A DNA stretch of 64,000 bases from Protaetiibacter sp. (GTDB lineage: Bacteria > Actinomycetota > Actinomycetes > Actinomycetales > Microbacteriaceae). The stretch spans positions 62,001-126,000 of the forward strand of contig JASLGG010000027.1 of assembly GCA_030150265.1 (NCBI GenBank), given 5' to 3'. Positions 1 through 9,241 of this stretch are shown here, piece by piece. Both the position numbers and the translations under genes were made by a program. Below the pieces are notes generated by a model. The model saw nothing but the letters and a program-made list of their open reading frames with translations, was not told the origin of the DNA and searched no databases. The first letter of the stretch is position 1; every line of letters begins with the position of its first letter.

Positions 1-1076
1 ACCGGATCGGCGATGGCCCCGTCGTCACGACCCCCGGCGGCGACGTCACGCTGACGCTCTCGGCCGAGGGCGTCACGACCGTCACCGCATGGGCGGTCGA
101 CGGCGCGGGCAACGTCGAGGAGGCGCACGGCGGGGAGTTCCGGATCGACCGCACGGCTCCGACGATCGGATTCGACGCCCCGGCCCTGGTCGAGCTCGAC
201 GCCGTGGTGCCGTTCGTCTACGACTGCGCCGACGCGCACGCGGGCGTGGCCTCCTGCGCGGCGGCGATCGCCTCCGGCGATGCGCTGCCCACCGCGACGC
301 TCGGCGCGCAGTCCATCGAGGTGACGGCGGTCGACAACGCCGGCCACACCACGGTGCGCGCCTTCGCCTACGAGGTCGTGCCCGACCTCACCGCGCCGTC
401 CGTGTGGCTGGCCATCGCGCCGGAGCCGGCGAGCGGCTGGTACACGACCGGTGTCGGCGTGATGGTGGAGGCGACGGATGCCTCGGGCATCGCCTCCGTG
501 CACTGGAGCACGAGCGGCGCCGTGAGCACCAACGGCGACTCCTGGGGGCGCCCCGACGACTGGGCGGGCTTCGACCTGTCCGCCGAGGGCGTCACCGAGG
601 TCGCGGTCTGGGCCTACGACAGCTACGGGAACCGCGGCGACGGCACGCACACGGTGCGGATCGACACGGTCGCACCGAGCGTCTCGCCCGCTCGCACGCT
701 TGCGGCGCCCGCGTACCGGATCGGGGAGCGCGTCGCGCTGCCGCTCGACTGCCGGGACGCCACCTCCGGAGTCGCCGAGTGCGGCATCCTCGAGGCGCCC
801 GACGGGCTGCTCGCGACGGACGAGCCGGGCGAGCACACCGTGACGCTCTTCGCCGTCGACCGGGCGGGCAACCGCACCGAGGAGGCGTACGCCTACCGGG
901 TCGTCGAGTCGTCCGGCGGCTCCGGCAGCTCGGGCGGCTCCGGCTCCGGCGGCACCTCCCGGCCCGGCGCGCTCGCCGCGACGGGGCTCGACCTGCCGGG
1001 CCTGGTGATGCTCGGAGGCCTCCTCCTGGGCGCCGGGCTCGCAGCGGTCGGCATGCGACGGAGGACCGCGCGCTGA
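1..1076 (+). CDS. Wall-anchored surface protein with Ig-like repeats (3' part only)
   Basis: The reading frame is open from base 3, so the start lies outside the window. The visible 350 or so residues hold at least three similar beta-rich modules. Each ends in a phrase of the type V-D-x-A-G-N followed by a linker such as DRTAPTI, DLTAPSV or DTVAPSV, as in bacterial Ig-like extracellular domains. A Gly/Ser-rich linker follows, then LAATG, a hydrophobic stretch of about 20 residues and a final RRRTAR. LAxTG plus membrane segment plus basic tail is the sorting signal recognised by class E sortases of high-GC Gram-positives, so the protein is probably exported and covalently anchored to the wall. 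No enzymatic domain is visible in this part. Its ligand is unknown. The gene ends at a strong hairpin before ftsE, so it is a separate transcription unit. Confidence 0.8.
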   Translation, partial: RIGDGPVVTTPGGDVTLTLSAEGVTTVTAWAVDGAGNVEEAHGGEFRIDRTAPTIGFDAPALVELDAVVPFVYDCADAHAGVASCAAAIASGDALPTATLGAQSIEVTAVDNAGHTTVRAFAYEVVPDLTAPSVWLAIAPEPASGWYTTGVGVMVEATDASGIASVHWSTSGAVSTNGDSWGRPDDWAGFDLSAEGVTEVAVWAYDSYGNRGDGTHTVRIDTVAPSVSPARTLAAPAYRIGERVALPLDCRDATSGVAECGILEAPDGLLATDEPGEHTVTLFAVDRAGNRTEEAYAYRVVESSGGSGSSGGSGSGGTSRPGALAATGLDLPGLVMLGGLLLGAGLAAVGMRRRTAR

Positions 1077-1079
1077 CCG

Positions 1080-1115
1080 GCGTGGGGTGCCGGGATCGGG
1101 CCCGGCGCCCCACGC
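1080..1115 (+). terminator. Hairpin terminator after the surface protein gene
   Basis: A 15-bp stem (1080-1094 with 1101-1115) has a single G.U pair and a 6-nt loop, starting 4 nt after the stop codon. There is no T-tract, which is usual for actinobacterial terminators. Confidence 0.65.
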
Positions 1116-1176
1116 GCATCCGCATCCGCATTCGCCGGGTGCGGGTGTCGCAACCGGCGTCTCCGCGAGGCCTGCC

Positions 1177-1182
1177 TAGGCT
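1177..1182 (+). promoter_or_regulatory. Candidate -10 of ftsE
   Basis: TAGGCT lies 9 nt before the ftsE ATG and no Shine-Dalgarno sequence is seen. This suggests a very short leader or a leaderless ftsEX mRNA. No clear -35 is visible. Confidence 0.4.
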
Positions 1183-1191
1183 CGAGACGCC

Positions 1192-2135
<944 letters not shown>

Positions 2136-2139
<4 letters not shown>

Positions 2140-3050
2140 GATTCGGGCTCATCCTCTCGGAGGTCGGGCAGGGCTTCCGCCGCAACCTCTCGATGGTCGT
2201 CTCGGTCATCCTGGTGACCTTCATCTCGCTCACCTTCTTCGGCGCCGCGATCCTGCTGCAGCTGCAGATCGGGCAGATGAAGGGCTACTGGTACGACCGC
2301 GCCGAGGTGACGGTGTACATGTGCACCGAGCTCTCGAAGGAGGCCGGATGCGCGGAGGGCGGCGTCACCCAGGACCAGGTCGACGCCGTGACGCAGCAGC
2401 TGGAGGGCTCGACCCTCGCCCCGTACGTCGAGAAGTACACCTTCGAGACCGCGGACGACGCCTACAAGAACTTCCAGGAGATGTTCGCGGGCTCCGACCT
2501 CGTCGGGATCGCGTCGCCGGAGTTCTTCGGCCCCGACTTCCGCGTGAAGCTCGTCGACCCGAACCAGTCGGAGGTCATCGTCGACGCGATCGGCGGCATG
2601 AGCGGCGTCGAGGAGGTCACCGACGAGCGCGCGCTGCTCCAGCCGATCTTCGACGTCATGAACGCCGCGAGCTACACGGCGGTCGGCATCGCGGCCCTCA
2701 TGCTCGTGGCGGCCGTGCTGCTGATCTCCACGACCATCCGGCTCTCGGCGTTCTCGCGACGCCGTGAGCTCGCGATCATGCGCCTCGTGGGCGCGTCGAA
2801 CCGCTTCATCGAGACGCCGTTCATCCTCGAGGGCGTGCTCGCGGCGCTCATCGGATCGCTGCTGGCGAGCGCGGCGGTCGCGGCGATCGTGCAGTTCTTC
2901 GTGCACGGCTACCTCGCCGAGAAGATCACGAGCTATGCCTTCATCGACCTGAAGGACGCCCTGCTGGTCGCGCCCGTGATCGTCGGGGTCGGCGTGCTGC
3001 TCGCGGCGCTCTCCGCGAGCGTCGCGATCCGCCGGTACCTCAAGGCCTGA
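2136..3050 (+). CDS. ftsX: Cell-division protein FtsX
   Basis: Membrane subunit of FtsEX. One N-terminal transmembrane segment (about residues 20-43) is followed by an extracellular domain of about 125 residues. That domain carries two Cys (MCTELSKEAGC), as is common in actinobacterial FtsX. Three further membrane segments form the C-terminal FtsX domain, with the conserved RRRELAIMRLVGAS cytoplasmic stretch. The extracellular domain is expected to recruit a peptidoglycan hydrolase such as RipC in mycobacteria. The hydrolase is not in this window. The length of 304 residues is normal. Confidence 0.96.
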
Positions 3051-3128
3051 CGCTCTCGCATAGACTGGACGGCTGCTCGCGGTTCGCGGGCCGTCATCCG
3101 TATCCGGTCGTATCCAGGGAGGTGCGTC

Positions 3129-3605
3129 ATGCCCCGCGAGAAGGGCGAGAAGGTCGTCGCGACCAACCGCAAGGCGCGCCACGACTACACGATCGAGGAC
3201 ACCTACGAGGCGGGCATCGTGCTCTCCGGCACCGAGGCCAAGTCGCTGCGCGAGGGCAAGGCCTCGCTCGTCGACGGCTACGCCTTCATCGACGGCGGCG
3301 AGCTCTGGCTCGACGCCGTGCACATCCCCGAGTGGGGGTCCGGATCGTGGACCAACCACGCCACCCGCCGCAAGCGCAAGCTGCTCCTGCACAAGGCCCA
3401 GATCATCAAGATCAGCCATCGCACCAAGGAGGGCGGCTACACGCTCGTGCCGCTGTCGATCTACTTCAAGGACGGCCGGGCGAAGGTCGAGCTCGCGATC
3501 GCGAAGGGCAAGCGCGAGTACGACAAGCGTCAGGCCCTGCGTGAGCGGCAGGACAAGCGCGAGGCGGATCGTGCGATGTCGAGCCGTCGGCACCTGGGGG
3601 AGTAG
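3129..3605 (+). CDS. smpB: tmRNA-binding protein SmpB
   Basis: Binds the tRNA-like domain of tmRNA and delivers it to stalled ribosomes for trans-translation. The 158 residues cover the whole family: the N-terminal NRKARHDY motif, GTEAKSLREGKASL, the HIPEW segment, and a basic C-terminal tail (RQALRERQDKREADRAM) that enters the mRNA channel. A good Shine-Dalgarno (GGGAGGTG) precedes the ATG. Its RNA partner ssrA is at 11743, about 8 kb downstream, separated by seven genes. In many actinobacteria the two lie close together. Confidence 0.97.
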   Translation: MPREKGEKVVATNRKARHDYTIEDTYEAGIVLSGTEAKSLREGKASLVDGYAFIDGGELWLDAVHIPEWGSGSWTNHATRRKRKLLLHKAQIIKISHRTKEGGYTLVPLSIYFKDGRAKVELAIAKGKREYDKRQALRERQDKREADRAMSSRRHLGE

Positions 3606-3615
3606 CGGGGCTCCC

Positions 3616-4233
3616 GTGTTCGCGGATCGGGTCGACGCGGGGCGCCGTCTGGGTGCGCGGCTCCGCGAGGCGCTCGGCGAGGAGCCGCGCACGATCGTGC
3701 TGGGTCTGCCGCGCGGCGGCGTTCCCGTCGCGGCCGAGGTGGCCGCTGCCCTTCACTGCGAGCTCGACGTGCTCGTGGTGCGCAAGATCGGCTATCCCGG
3801 GCAGCCGGAGGTCGCCTACGGCGCGATCGGGTCGGACGGGGTGATCGTGACGACCGAGCGGATCGCCGAGCCGCCGGATGACGGCATCCGCGGCATCCGC
3901 GACCGCGAGCTGGCCGAGCTCGTGCGCCGCGAGAGCGTCTACCGCGCGGGCCGTGGACCGCTCGAGCTCGACGGCCGGCGCGTGGTGCTCGTCGACGACG
4001 GCGTCGCGACCGGCGCGACCGCGCTCGCCGCGGTGCGGGCGGCCCGGGGACTCGGCGCACGCGAGGTGATCGTGGCGGCCCCCGTGGGCGCACCGGATGC
4101 CGTGGCCCGGTTGGAGGCGGAGGCCGACGCCGTCATCGTGCTCGAGACGCCCGAGAGCTTCTGGGCGGTCAGCGGGTGGTACCGCGACTTCCGCCAGACG
4201 AGCGACGCCGAGGTGGTCGACGCGCTCCGTTGA
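3616..4233 (+). CDS. Predicted phosphoribosyltransferase
   Basis: Soluble type I phosphoribosyltransferase-fold protein of about 205 residues. It has the PRPP-binding loop VVLVDDGVATGATA near residue 120 and an early GLPRGGVPVAAEVA segment. This combination is typical of the group annotated as predicted phosphoribosyltransferases (COG1926). The base or other acceptor is not known. The frame is open upstream to a GTG at 3541 inside smpB. GTG 3616 is preferred because the purine-rich GGGGGAG ends about 13 nt upstream and the conserved domain starts here. It follows smpB by 10 bp and is probably cotranscribed with it. Confidence 0.75.
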   Translation: MFADRVDAGRRLGARLREALGEEPRTIVLGLPRGGVPVAAEVAAALHCELDVLVVRKIGYPGQPEVAYGAIGSDGVIVTTERIAEPPDDGIRGIRDRELAELVRRESVYRAGRGPLELDGRRVVLVDDGVATGATALAAVRAARGLGAREVIVAAPVGAPDAVARLEAEADAVIVLETPESFWAVSGWYRDFRQTSDAEVVDALR

Positions 4234-4240
4234 CGACCGG

Positions 4241-4909
4241 TCAGCTCGCCTCGAAGCGGGCGTCGACGGATGCCGACACCTCGATGTCCTCCGGCACGAA
4301 CGCGAGCGGGGTGCCGCCGCCGGCATCCTTGTATGCCGCTGCGCGCATCATCATCGGGGCGGGGGCCGGGCCGAGGCCCTGCACCCCCAGCATTCCGGGG
4401 TCGGCGATCGCGACGGCCGTCACCTGCGCCAGCCCGATGGCCTGGGCGAACACGCGTGCCTTGTCGGCGGCGTCCTTCACGGCGCGCGAGCGCACCTCGC
4501 TCGTGACGGAGGTGCGCTTCGCGTCGGTGAGCGCCCACTCCACGCCGTCGACCTGCACGCCCGGCACATTCGCGACCTCGCCCAGCCAGTCGGCGAGCAC
4601 GTCGAAGTCCGTGAACTTCGCGGTCACCGAGATGGAGGCGTGGTGCACGGGCGGCAGCTGCTTGCCGTCGTTGTTCCACGGCCGTTCCGCCCAGACGCGG
4701 ATGCGGTCGCTCGAGAACCAGGTGACCGGTCCGGCCTCCGCATCGTGCAGCGCCGTGATCCCCTTCGTGACGGTGGCGACGGATGCGGTGGCCGAGGCGA
4801 GCACGGCGTCGCGCTTCGGCCCGTCGAACGCGACCGTGAGCCGCGCGGTGGCCCGCTCCGGCGGGTACCACGCGGTGAAGCTGCCCTGGACGGTGATCAC
4901 GGTCGCCAT
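4241..4909 (-). CDS. SIMPL domain protein
   Basis: A 222-residue protein of the SIMPL (DUF541) family. It starts with MATVITVQGSF, has ARLTVAF, and in the C-terminal half the pattern RAVKDAADKARVFAQAIGL followed by a Pro/Met-rich loop and VSASVDARFE. The family is widespread, often periplasmic or cytosolic, and has no agreed biochemical role. No signal peptide is visible here, so it is probably cytosolic. The frame extends upstream to 5137 over the neighbouring AraC gene; ATG 4909 is chosen because homology starts there. The hexamer CAAGAT sits 6 nt before the ATG, so the mRNA may be leaderless. It is divergent from the AraC gene. Confidence 0.75.
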   Translation of the reverse strand: MATVITVQGSFTAWYPPERATARLTVAFDGPKRDAVLASATASVATVTKGITALHDAEAGPVTWFSSDRIRVWAERPWNNDGKQLPPVHHASISVTAKFTDFDVLADWLGEVANVPGVQVDGVEWALTDAKRTSVTSEVRSRAVKDAADKARVFAQAIGLAQVTAVAIADPGMLGVQGLGPAPAPMMMRAAAYKDAGGGTPLAFVPEDIEVSASVDARFEAS

Positions 4910-5032
4910 GGGTTCATCTTGCCAGGGCGGGAGCCGGGAGGGGATGGTGGATCGTGACGGCGACCGGATCCGACCGGCACTGTCGGGTGAGCCGCGAGCA
5001 TGCCGGGGAGGCTCGAGGGGAAGGGGGACACC

Positions 5033-5899
5033 GTGATCACCGCACTCAACCGGCTCGTCGATGTCGTCGAGTCGCAGCTCGGCGACGACGTCGACGTGAC
5101 TGCGCTCGCACGCGAGCTCGGCACCACCGAATACCACCTGCGGCGGATGTTCTCATCGCTCGCGGGAATGCCGCTCTCGGAGTACGTTCGGCGGCGGCGG
5201 ATGACGCTCGCTGCCGCCGAGGTGATCGAGGGCGGCGAGCTGCTGGAGATCGCGGTGCGACACGGCTACGGCTCGACCGAGGCATTCGGCCGAGCCTTCC
5301 GGGCGGTGCACGGCGTGCGTCCCGCCGACGCGCGGCGTCACGGCGGACCCCTTCGTACACAACCGCAGCTCAGGTTCCGCCTGACCGTCGAAGGGAACGA
5401 CCCCATGCACACCCGAATCGCCGAACGACCCGCTTTCCGCCTCGTGGGCCACGCCGCACGCGTGCCGCTCATCCATCACGGAGTGAACCTCCGCATCCAG
5501 CAGCACATCGCCGCGCTGCCGGCCTCGGAGCACGCGCGCCTCAAGGCGCTGAGCGACACCGAGCCGACCGGACTGCTGCAGGTGAGCGCCGACGTCGATC
5601 CCGACTACACGGAGGGCAGCGAGCTCAGCTATCTGCACGGGGTCGCGATCGGCGACGACTCGGCGGCTCCGGATGACCTCGACGTCATCCAGGTGCCGGC
5701 GGGCACCTGGGCCGTCTTCCGCATCGACGGTCCGTATCCGGCGACGTTGCAGGAGGCCTGGGCGGCCACCGCGACCGACTGGTTTCCGTCGAACCCGTGG
5801 CGTCTTCGGCCCGGGCCGTCGATCGTGGCCGTGCTCGATCGTACCGACGACTTCAGCCGCGCGACGTGCGAGCTGTGGCTGCCGGTCGAGCGCAGCTGA
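5033..5899 (+). CDS. AraC-family regulator with GyrI-like effector domain
   Basis: Residues 1-105 form an AraC/XylS DNA-binding domain with two helix-turn-helix motifs: VTALARELGTTEYHLRRMF and the second around AVRHGYGSTEAFGRAFRAVHG. Residues 125-288 form a GyrI-like/BacR effector-binding domain, which commonly binds hydrophobic drugs or cationic ligands (Rob, SbmC, BmrR relatives). The likely role is a one-component transcription activator sensing a small molecule. GTG 5033 is preferred over the in-frame ATG at 5000 because AAGGGGGA lies just upstream of it. The gene ends at a strong bidirectional hairpin and is convergent with the GH13 gene. Confidence 0.8.
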   Translation: MITALNRLVDVVESQLGDDVDVTALARELGTTEYHLRRMFSSLAGMPLSEYVRRRRMTLAAAEVIEGGELLEIAVRHGYGSTEAFGRAFRAVHGVRPADARRHGGPLRTQPQLRFRLTVEGNDPMHTRIAERPAFRLVGHAARVPLIHHGVNLRIQQHIAALPASEHARLKALSDTEPTGLLQVSADVDPDYTEGSELSYLHGVAIGDDSAAPDDLDVIQVPAGTWAVFRIDGPYPATLQEAWAATATDWFPSNPWRLRPGPSIVAVLDRTDDFSRATCELWLPVERS

Positions 5900-5916
5900 C
5901 GTCGACGCGGATACCG

Positions 5917-5955
5917 GGGTGAGGGGCGCCGCGAGCGACGCGGTGCCCCTCACCC
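5917..5955. terminator. Bidirectional hairpin terminator
   Basis: A 17-bp stem with one G.U pair (5917-5933 with 5939-5955) and a 5-nt loop lies between two convergent genes. It overlaps the stop codon of the GH13 gene (5950-5952) on the minus strand. Confidence 0.65.
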
Positions 5956-7839
5956 ACGGCGCCAGATGCGCGCCTCGTAGGGGGCCAGCGGGCCCGCGCC
6001 CGAGCCGCTCGTGTGTTCGAGCGTCCACCCCGCTCGGGGCTCGCGGATGCGTGCGGGCCTGTCCGACAGGTTCAGCACCACCAGGAACTCCTCCTCACCT
6101 GCCCGCCGCCGGTAGCGCCACACGCGTCGCCCGCTGCGCTCCACGAGCGTCTCGCCGTAGACGAGCGCGCGGCTCCCGCGTCGCAGCGCGATGAGCGCCC
6201 GGTGCCACTCGAGCACCGAGTCGGGATCGCCCTCCTGCGAGGCGACGTTGATGTCGACGTGGTCGCCGTCGCCCGCGATCCAGGGCGAGCCGGTCGTGAA
6301 ACCGCCGTCGGCATCCCACGCCATCGGCACGCGGGTGTGATCGCGCGTGCCCGCGAGCACGCGCGCGAAGACCTCGGCGGGGTCGGCGCCGGATGCGGTG
6401 AGCTCGGCGGCGAGACCCAGACTCTCGACGTCACGCAGCTGCGCGAGCTCGGTGAAGCCCTGGTTGACGGCGCCGATCTCCTGCCCCTGGTAGAGGAAGG
6501 GCGTGCCGCGCAGGGTGAACTGGATCGTGGCGAGCAGCTTCGCCACCGCGACGCGGTGCTCCGGCCGCGGGTCGACCTTCGAGACGAACCGCGGGTTGTC
6601 GTGGTTGTCGAAGAACAGGCTCATCCAGTAGCCGTCGCCGTACTCGGCCTGCCAGCGCGTGTAGTAGCGCTTGAGGTAGCCGAGGTCGTAGCGGTAGTCG
6701 TCGAAGCGCGTGCGGCCCGGGTTCTCCAGGTGCTCGAAGTTGAACACCATGTCGAGCTCGCGCCGGTCGTCGCCCACCATGAGCTTGCCCATCTGCGGCC
6801 CGATGCCGGGTGTCTCGCCGATGGCCACGCAGTCCGGGTCGTCGAAGGCCTCGGCGCGCAGCTGCGCCAGGTGCTCGTGCAGCCGGGGTCCGTGGAAATA
6901 GTGCTCCATGCCGGTGAAGCCGATGAGCTCGCCGATGAGCGCGTTGCCCTGCGGCAGGCCGGGCGTCTTCGAGATGTAGTTGATGACGTCGAGCCGGAAT
7001 CCGTCGACGCCGCGCTCGCGCCACCAGCGCACCAGGTCGACGACCTCGGCGCGCAGGGCCGGGTTCTGCCAGTTCAGGTCCATCTGCTTCGACGAGAAGA
7101 GGTGCAGACCCCACAGCCCGGCCTCCGGGAACCAGCGCCAGGCCGGTCCGGAGAAGAACGAGCGCCAGTTGTTCGGAGGCGTCTCGGGCTCGCCCTCGCG
7201 CAGGAGGTAGTAGTCGCGATACGGCGACGACGGATCGGCGAGCGCCTGCTGGAACCAGGCGTGCTCATCCGAGGTGTGGTTCACGACGAGGTCCATGATG
7301 AGCCGCATGCCCCGCTCGTGCAGTCCCGCGACGAGCGCGTCGAAGTCGCCGAGGGTGCCGAACTCGGCGAGGACCGCGCGGTAGTCTCGGATGTCGTAGC
7401 CCATGTCGTCCATGGGGGAGTCGTAGATGGGCGAGAGCCAGAGCGCGTCGACGCCGAGGCCCTTCAGGTAGTCGAGTCGCGAGAGGATGCCGCGCAGGTC
7501 GCCGATGCCGTCGCCGTCGGAGTCTTGGAAGGAGCGCGGGTACACCTGGTAGACGACCGCCTCCTTGAACCACGCCTCCCGCAGCGGCATGCCGGAGGCG
7601 GTCGGGACATCCGGCACCGTTCCCATGAGGGCCACGAGCGCGGCGACGAACGCGTCGTCGATGCGCCCACGCGTGAGCCGCGGCAGGGCGCTGAGCCGTA
7701 CCGACCCCACGACGGGGTTGTCGATCCAGCGCGGCGAGCGCCCGATCTGCAGTGCGAGGCTCTCGATCACGTCGCGTCCGAGTGGATGCGCGTACACCTC
7801 GCGCAGGCGGCTGCGCGGGGTGATCTCAGGCGCCCGCAC
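5950..7839 (-). CDS. GH13 alpha-glucosidase (oligo-1,6-glucosidase type) with an N-terminal extension
   Basis: Cytosolic retaining alpha-glucosidase of family GH13. The (beta/alpha)8 domain starts at about residue 89 (WFKEAVVYQVYPRSF). It contains DLVVNHTSDEH, the nucleophile in GFRLDVIN (Asp284), the acid/base in AIGETPG (Glu342) and FFDNHDNPR (transition-state stabiliser Asp414). A C-terminal beta domain follows. QDSDGDGIGDL matches the calcium-binding loop of oligo-1,6-glucosidases. The first 85 or so residues are an extra domain (LGRDVIESLALQIGRSPRW and following) that these enzymes normally lack; I do not recognise it. The GTG start overlaps the transporter gene by 14 bp. With the GH36 enzyme it can split the glucose or sucrose part left after galactose removal, which is inference from context. 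Confidence 0.9.
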   Translation of the reverse strand: MRAPEITPRSRLREVYAHPLGRDVIESLALQIGRSPRWIDNPVVGSVRLSALPRLTRGRIDDAFVAALVALMGTVPDVPTASGMPLREAWFKEAVVYQVYPRSFQDSDGDGIGDLRGILSRLDYLKGLGVDALWLSPIYDSPMDDMGYDIRDYRAVLAEFGTLGDFDALVAGLHERGMRLIMDLVVNHTSDEHAWFQQALADPSSPYRDYYLLREGEPETPPNNWRSFFSGPAWRWFPEAGLWGLHLFSSKQMDLNWQNPALRAEVVDLVRWWRERGVDGFRLDVINYISKTPGLPQGNALIGELIGFTGMEHYFHGPRLHEHLAQLRAEAFDDPDCVAIGETPGIGPQMGKLMVGDDRRELDMVFNFEHLENPGRTRFDDYRYDLGYLKRYYTRWQAEYGDGYWMSLFFDNHDNPRFVSKVDPRPEHRVAVAKLLATIQFTLRGTPFLYQGQEIGAVNQGFTELAQLRDVESLGLAAELTASGADPAEVFARVLAGTRDHTRVPMAWDADGGFTTGSPWIAGDGDHVDINVASQEGDPDSVLEWHRALIALRRGSRALVYGETLVERSGRRVWRYRRRAGEEEFLVVLNLSDRPARIREPRAGWTLEHTSGSGAGPLAPYEARIWRRG

Positions 7840-9241
7840 GCGCGCTCTCGTCGTCGTCCGGCGTCGCCTTGCGCGCCCGCAGCTCCTCGACGAGCTGCGC
7901 GTAGCGGCCCTCGTCGAGCCGGTAGAACCGGCGGTAGACGAGGAAGCTCACGGCGATGAGCGCGCACGGCACGATGAACATCGCCGCGCGCACGAAGAAG
8001 GTGCCTGCATCCGTCATGTCGGCGGCACCCGACGCCTGCTCCATGCCGGAGGCGATCACGACCCATCCGATGACGCCGTTGGCGAGCGCGGAGCTGAGCT
8101 TGTAGACGAAGGGCTGCACCGACAGGGTCACCGACTCGTTGCGGCGCCCCAGCTTGTGCTCGCCGTACTCGACCGTGTCGGCGATGAACATGAGCAGCTG
8201 GATCTGGATCATCGCCTGGGCGGCGAACACCGCGACGCCCGCCACGACGATGACCGCGAGGCCTCCCGGCGGGGCGAAGAAGAAGAGCACGTACCCGGCC
8301 GCGACCACGAGCAGCGCGATCGCGAAGAGTCGGCGCCGCGAGACGCGTGCCGCCACGAGCGGGTAGAGCGCGAGCGCGGTGATCTGCGAGACGCCGAGCA
8401 CGGCGGCGAAGACGCCGTACATGTCGAGGTCGCCGTAGACGTACTTGAAGTAGTAGGTGCCGAGGCCCGTCGTCACGCCGAACGCGGTCATGAACAGCAG
8501 GAACGCGACGGCCACCGCGAGCAGCTGGTCGTTGCGGAAGATCACGCCCACGAGCTCGCGGAAGCGGGTGTGGCTCTGCGTCACGACCGTGCGGTCCTCG
8601 CGCACGAGCACGACCATCACGAGCTGCAGCACGACCATGACGACGGCGATCGCGAGCGCCACCCAGAAGAACGAGGAGCGGACGTCGCCGGTCGCCGCCC
8701 CGATCGCGCTCGAGACCGGCACGATGCCCACCACCATCGAGAAGGTGCCGATGGAGGCGCAGATGCGGGCGAAGGAGCCGATCTTCTCGCGCTCCCGCTG
8801 GCTCTGGGAGAGCGAGGGCAGCATCGACCAGTAGCCGATGTCGTTGGCGGCGAAGGCGGCGCTCCACGCGATGTAGATCACCGTGAACACGGCGATGAAC
8901 GCCGCGTCGCCGATCTGCCACGGCGTGAACAGCATCACCATGAGGGAGGAGGAGGCGAGGATGCCGGCCACGATCCACGGCTTGAACTTGCCGAATCGGC
9001 TGCGGGTGTTGTCGACGAGCACGCCCACGAAGGGGTCGACGACGGCGTCGATCGCCCGCACGAGCACGAGCACGACGGTGATCGCGGCGAACACGGGCGT
9101 CGACACCTCGAGCACGTCCGAGAGGTAGAACAGCAGGAACATGCTGATGAGGGTGTAGGCGGCATCGCGCCCGATCGTGCCGATGCCGTAGCCGTAGCGG
9201 TTGCGGATCGTCTGGGCGCGGGTGGTGGTCTCGGCGGTCAC
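7826..9241 (-). CDS. GPH-family sugar:cation symporter
   Basis: A 471-residue, 12-helix membrane transporter of the glycoside-pentoside-hexuronide:cation symporter family (MelB/XynB type). Markers are RNRYGYGIGTIGRDAAYTL at the N-terminus, the DAVVDPFVGVLVDNTRSRFGKFKPWI block in loop 2-3 with its conserved Asp and Lys/Arg residues, and IADTVEYGEHKLGRRNE in the second half. It imports a glycoside with Na+ or H+. Its place between a GH36 alpha-galactosidase and a GH13 alpha-glucosidase points to melibiose, raffinose or related alpha-galactosides. It overlaps its upstream neighbour by 4 bp (ATGA) and its downstream neighbour by 14 bp, so the three form one operon. Confidence 0.88.
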   Translation of the reverse strand: MTAETTTRAQTIRNRYGYGIGTIGRDAAYTLISMFLLFYLSDVLEVSTPVFAAITVVLVLVRAIDAVVDPFVGVLVDNTRSRFGKFKPWIVAGILASSSLMVMLFTPWQIGDAAFIAVFTVIYIAWSAAFAANDIGYWSMLPSLSQSQREREKIGSFARICASIGTFSMVVGIVPVSSAIGAATGDVRSSFFWVALAIAVVMVVLQLVMVVLVREDRTVVTQSHTRFRELVGVIFRNDQLLAVAVAFLLFMTAFGVTTGLGTYYFKYVYGDLDMYGVFAAVLGVSQITALALYPLVAARVSRRRLFAIALLVVAAGYVLFFFAPPGGLAVIVVAGVAVFAAQAMIQIQLLMFIADTVEYGEHKLGRRNESVTLSVQPFVYKLSSALANGVIGWVVIASGMEQASGAADMTDAGTFFVRAAMFIVPCALIAVSFLVYRRFYRLDEGRYAQLVEELRARKATPDDDESARAGA

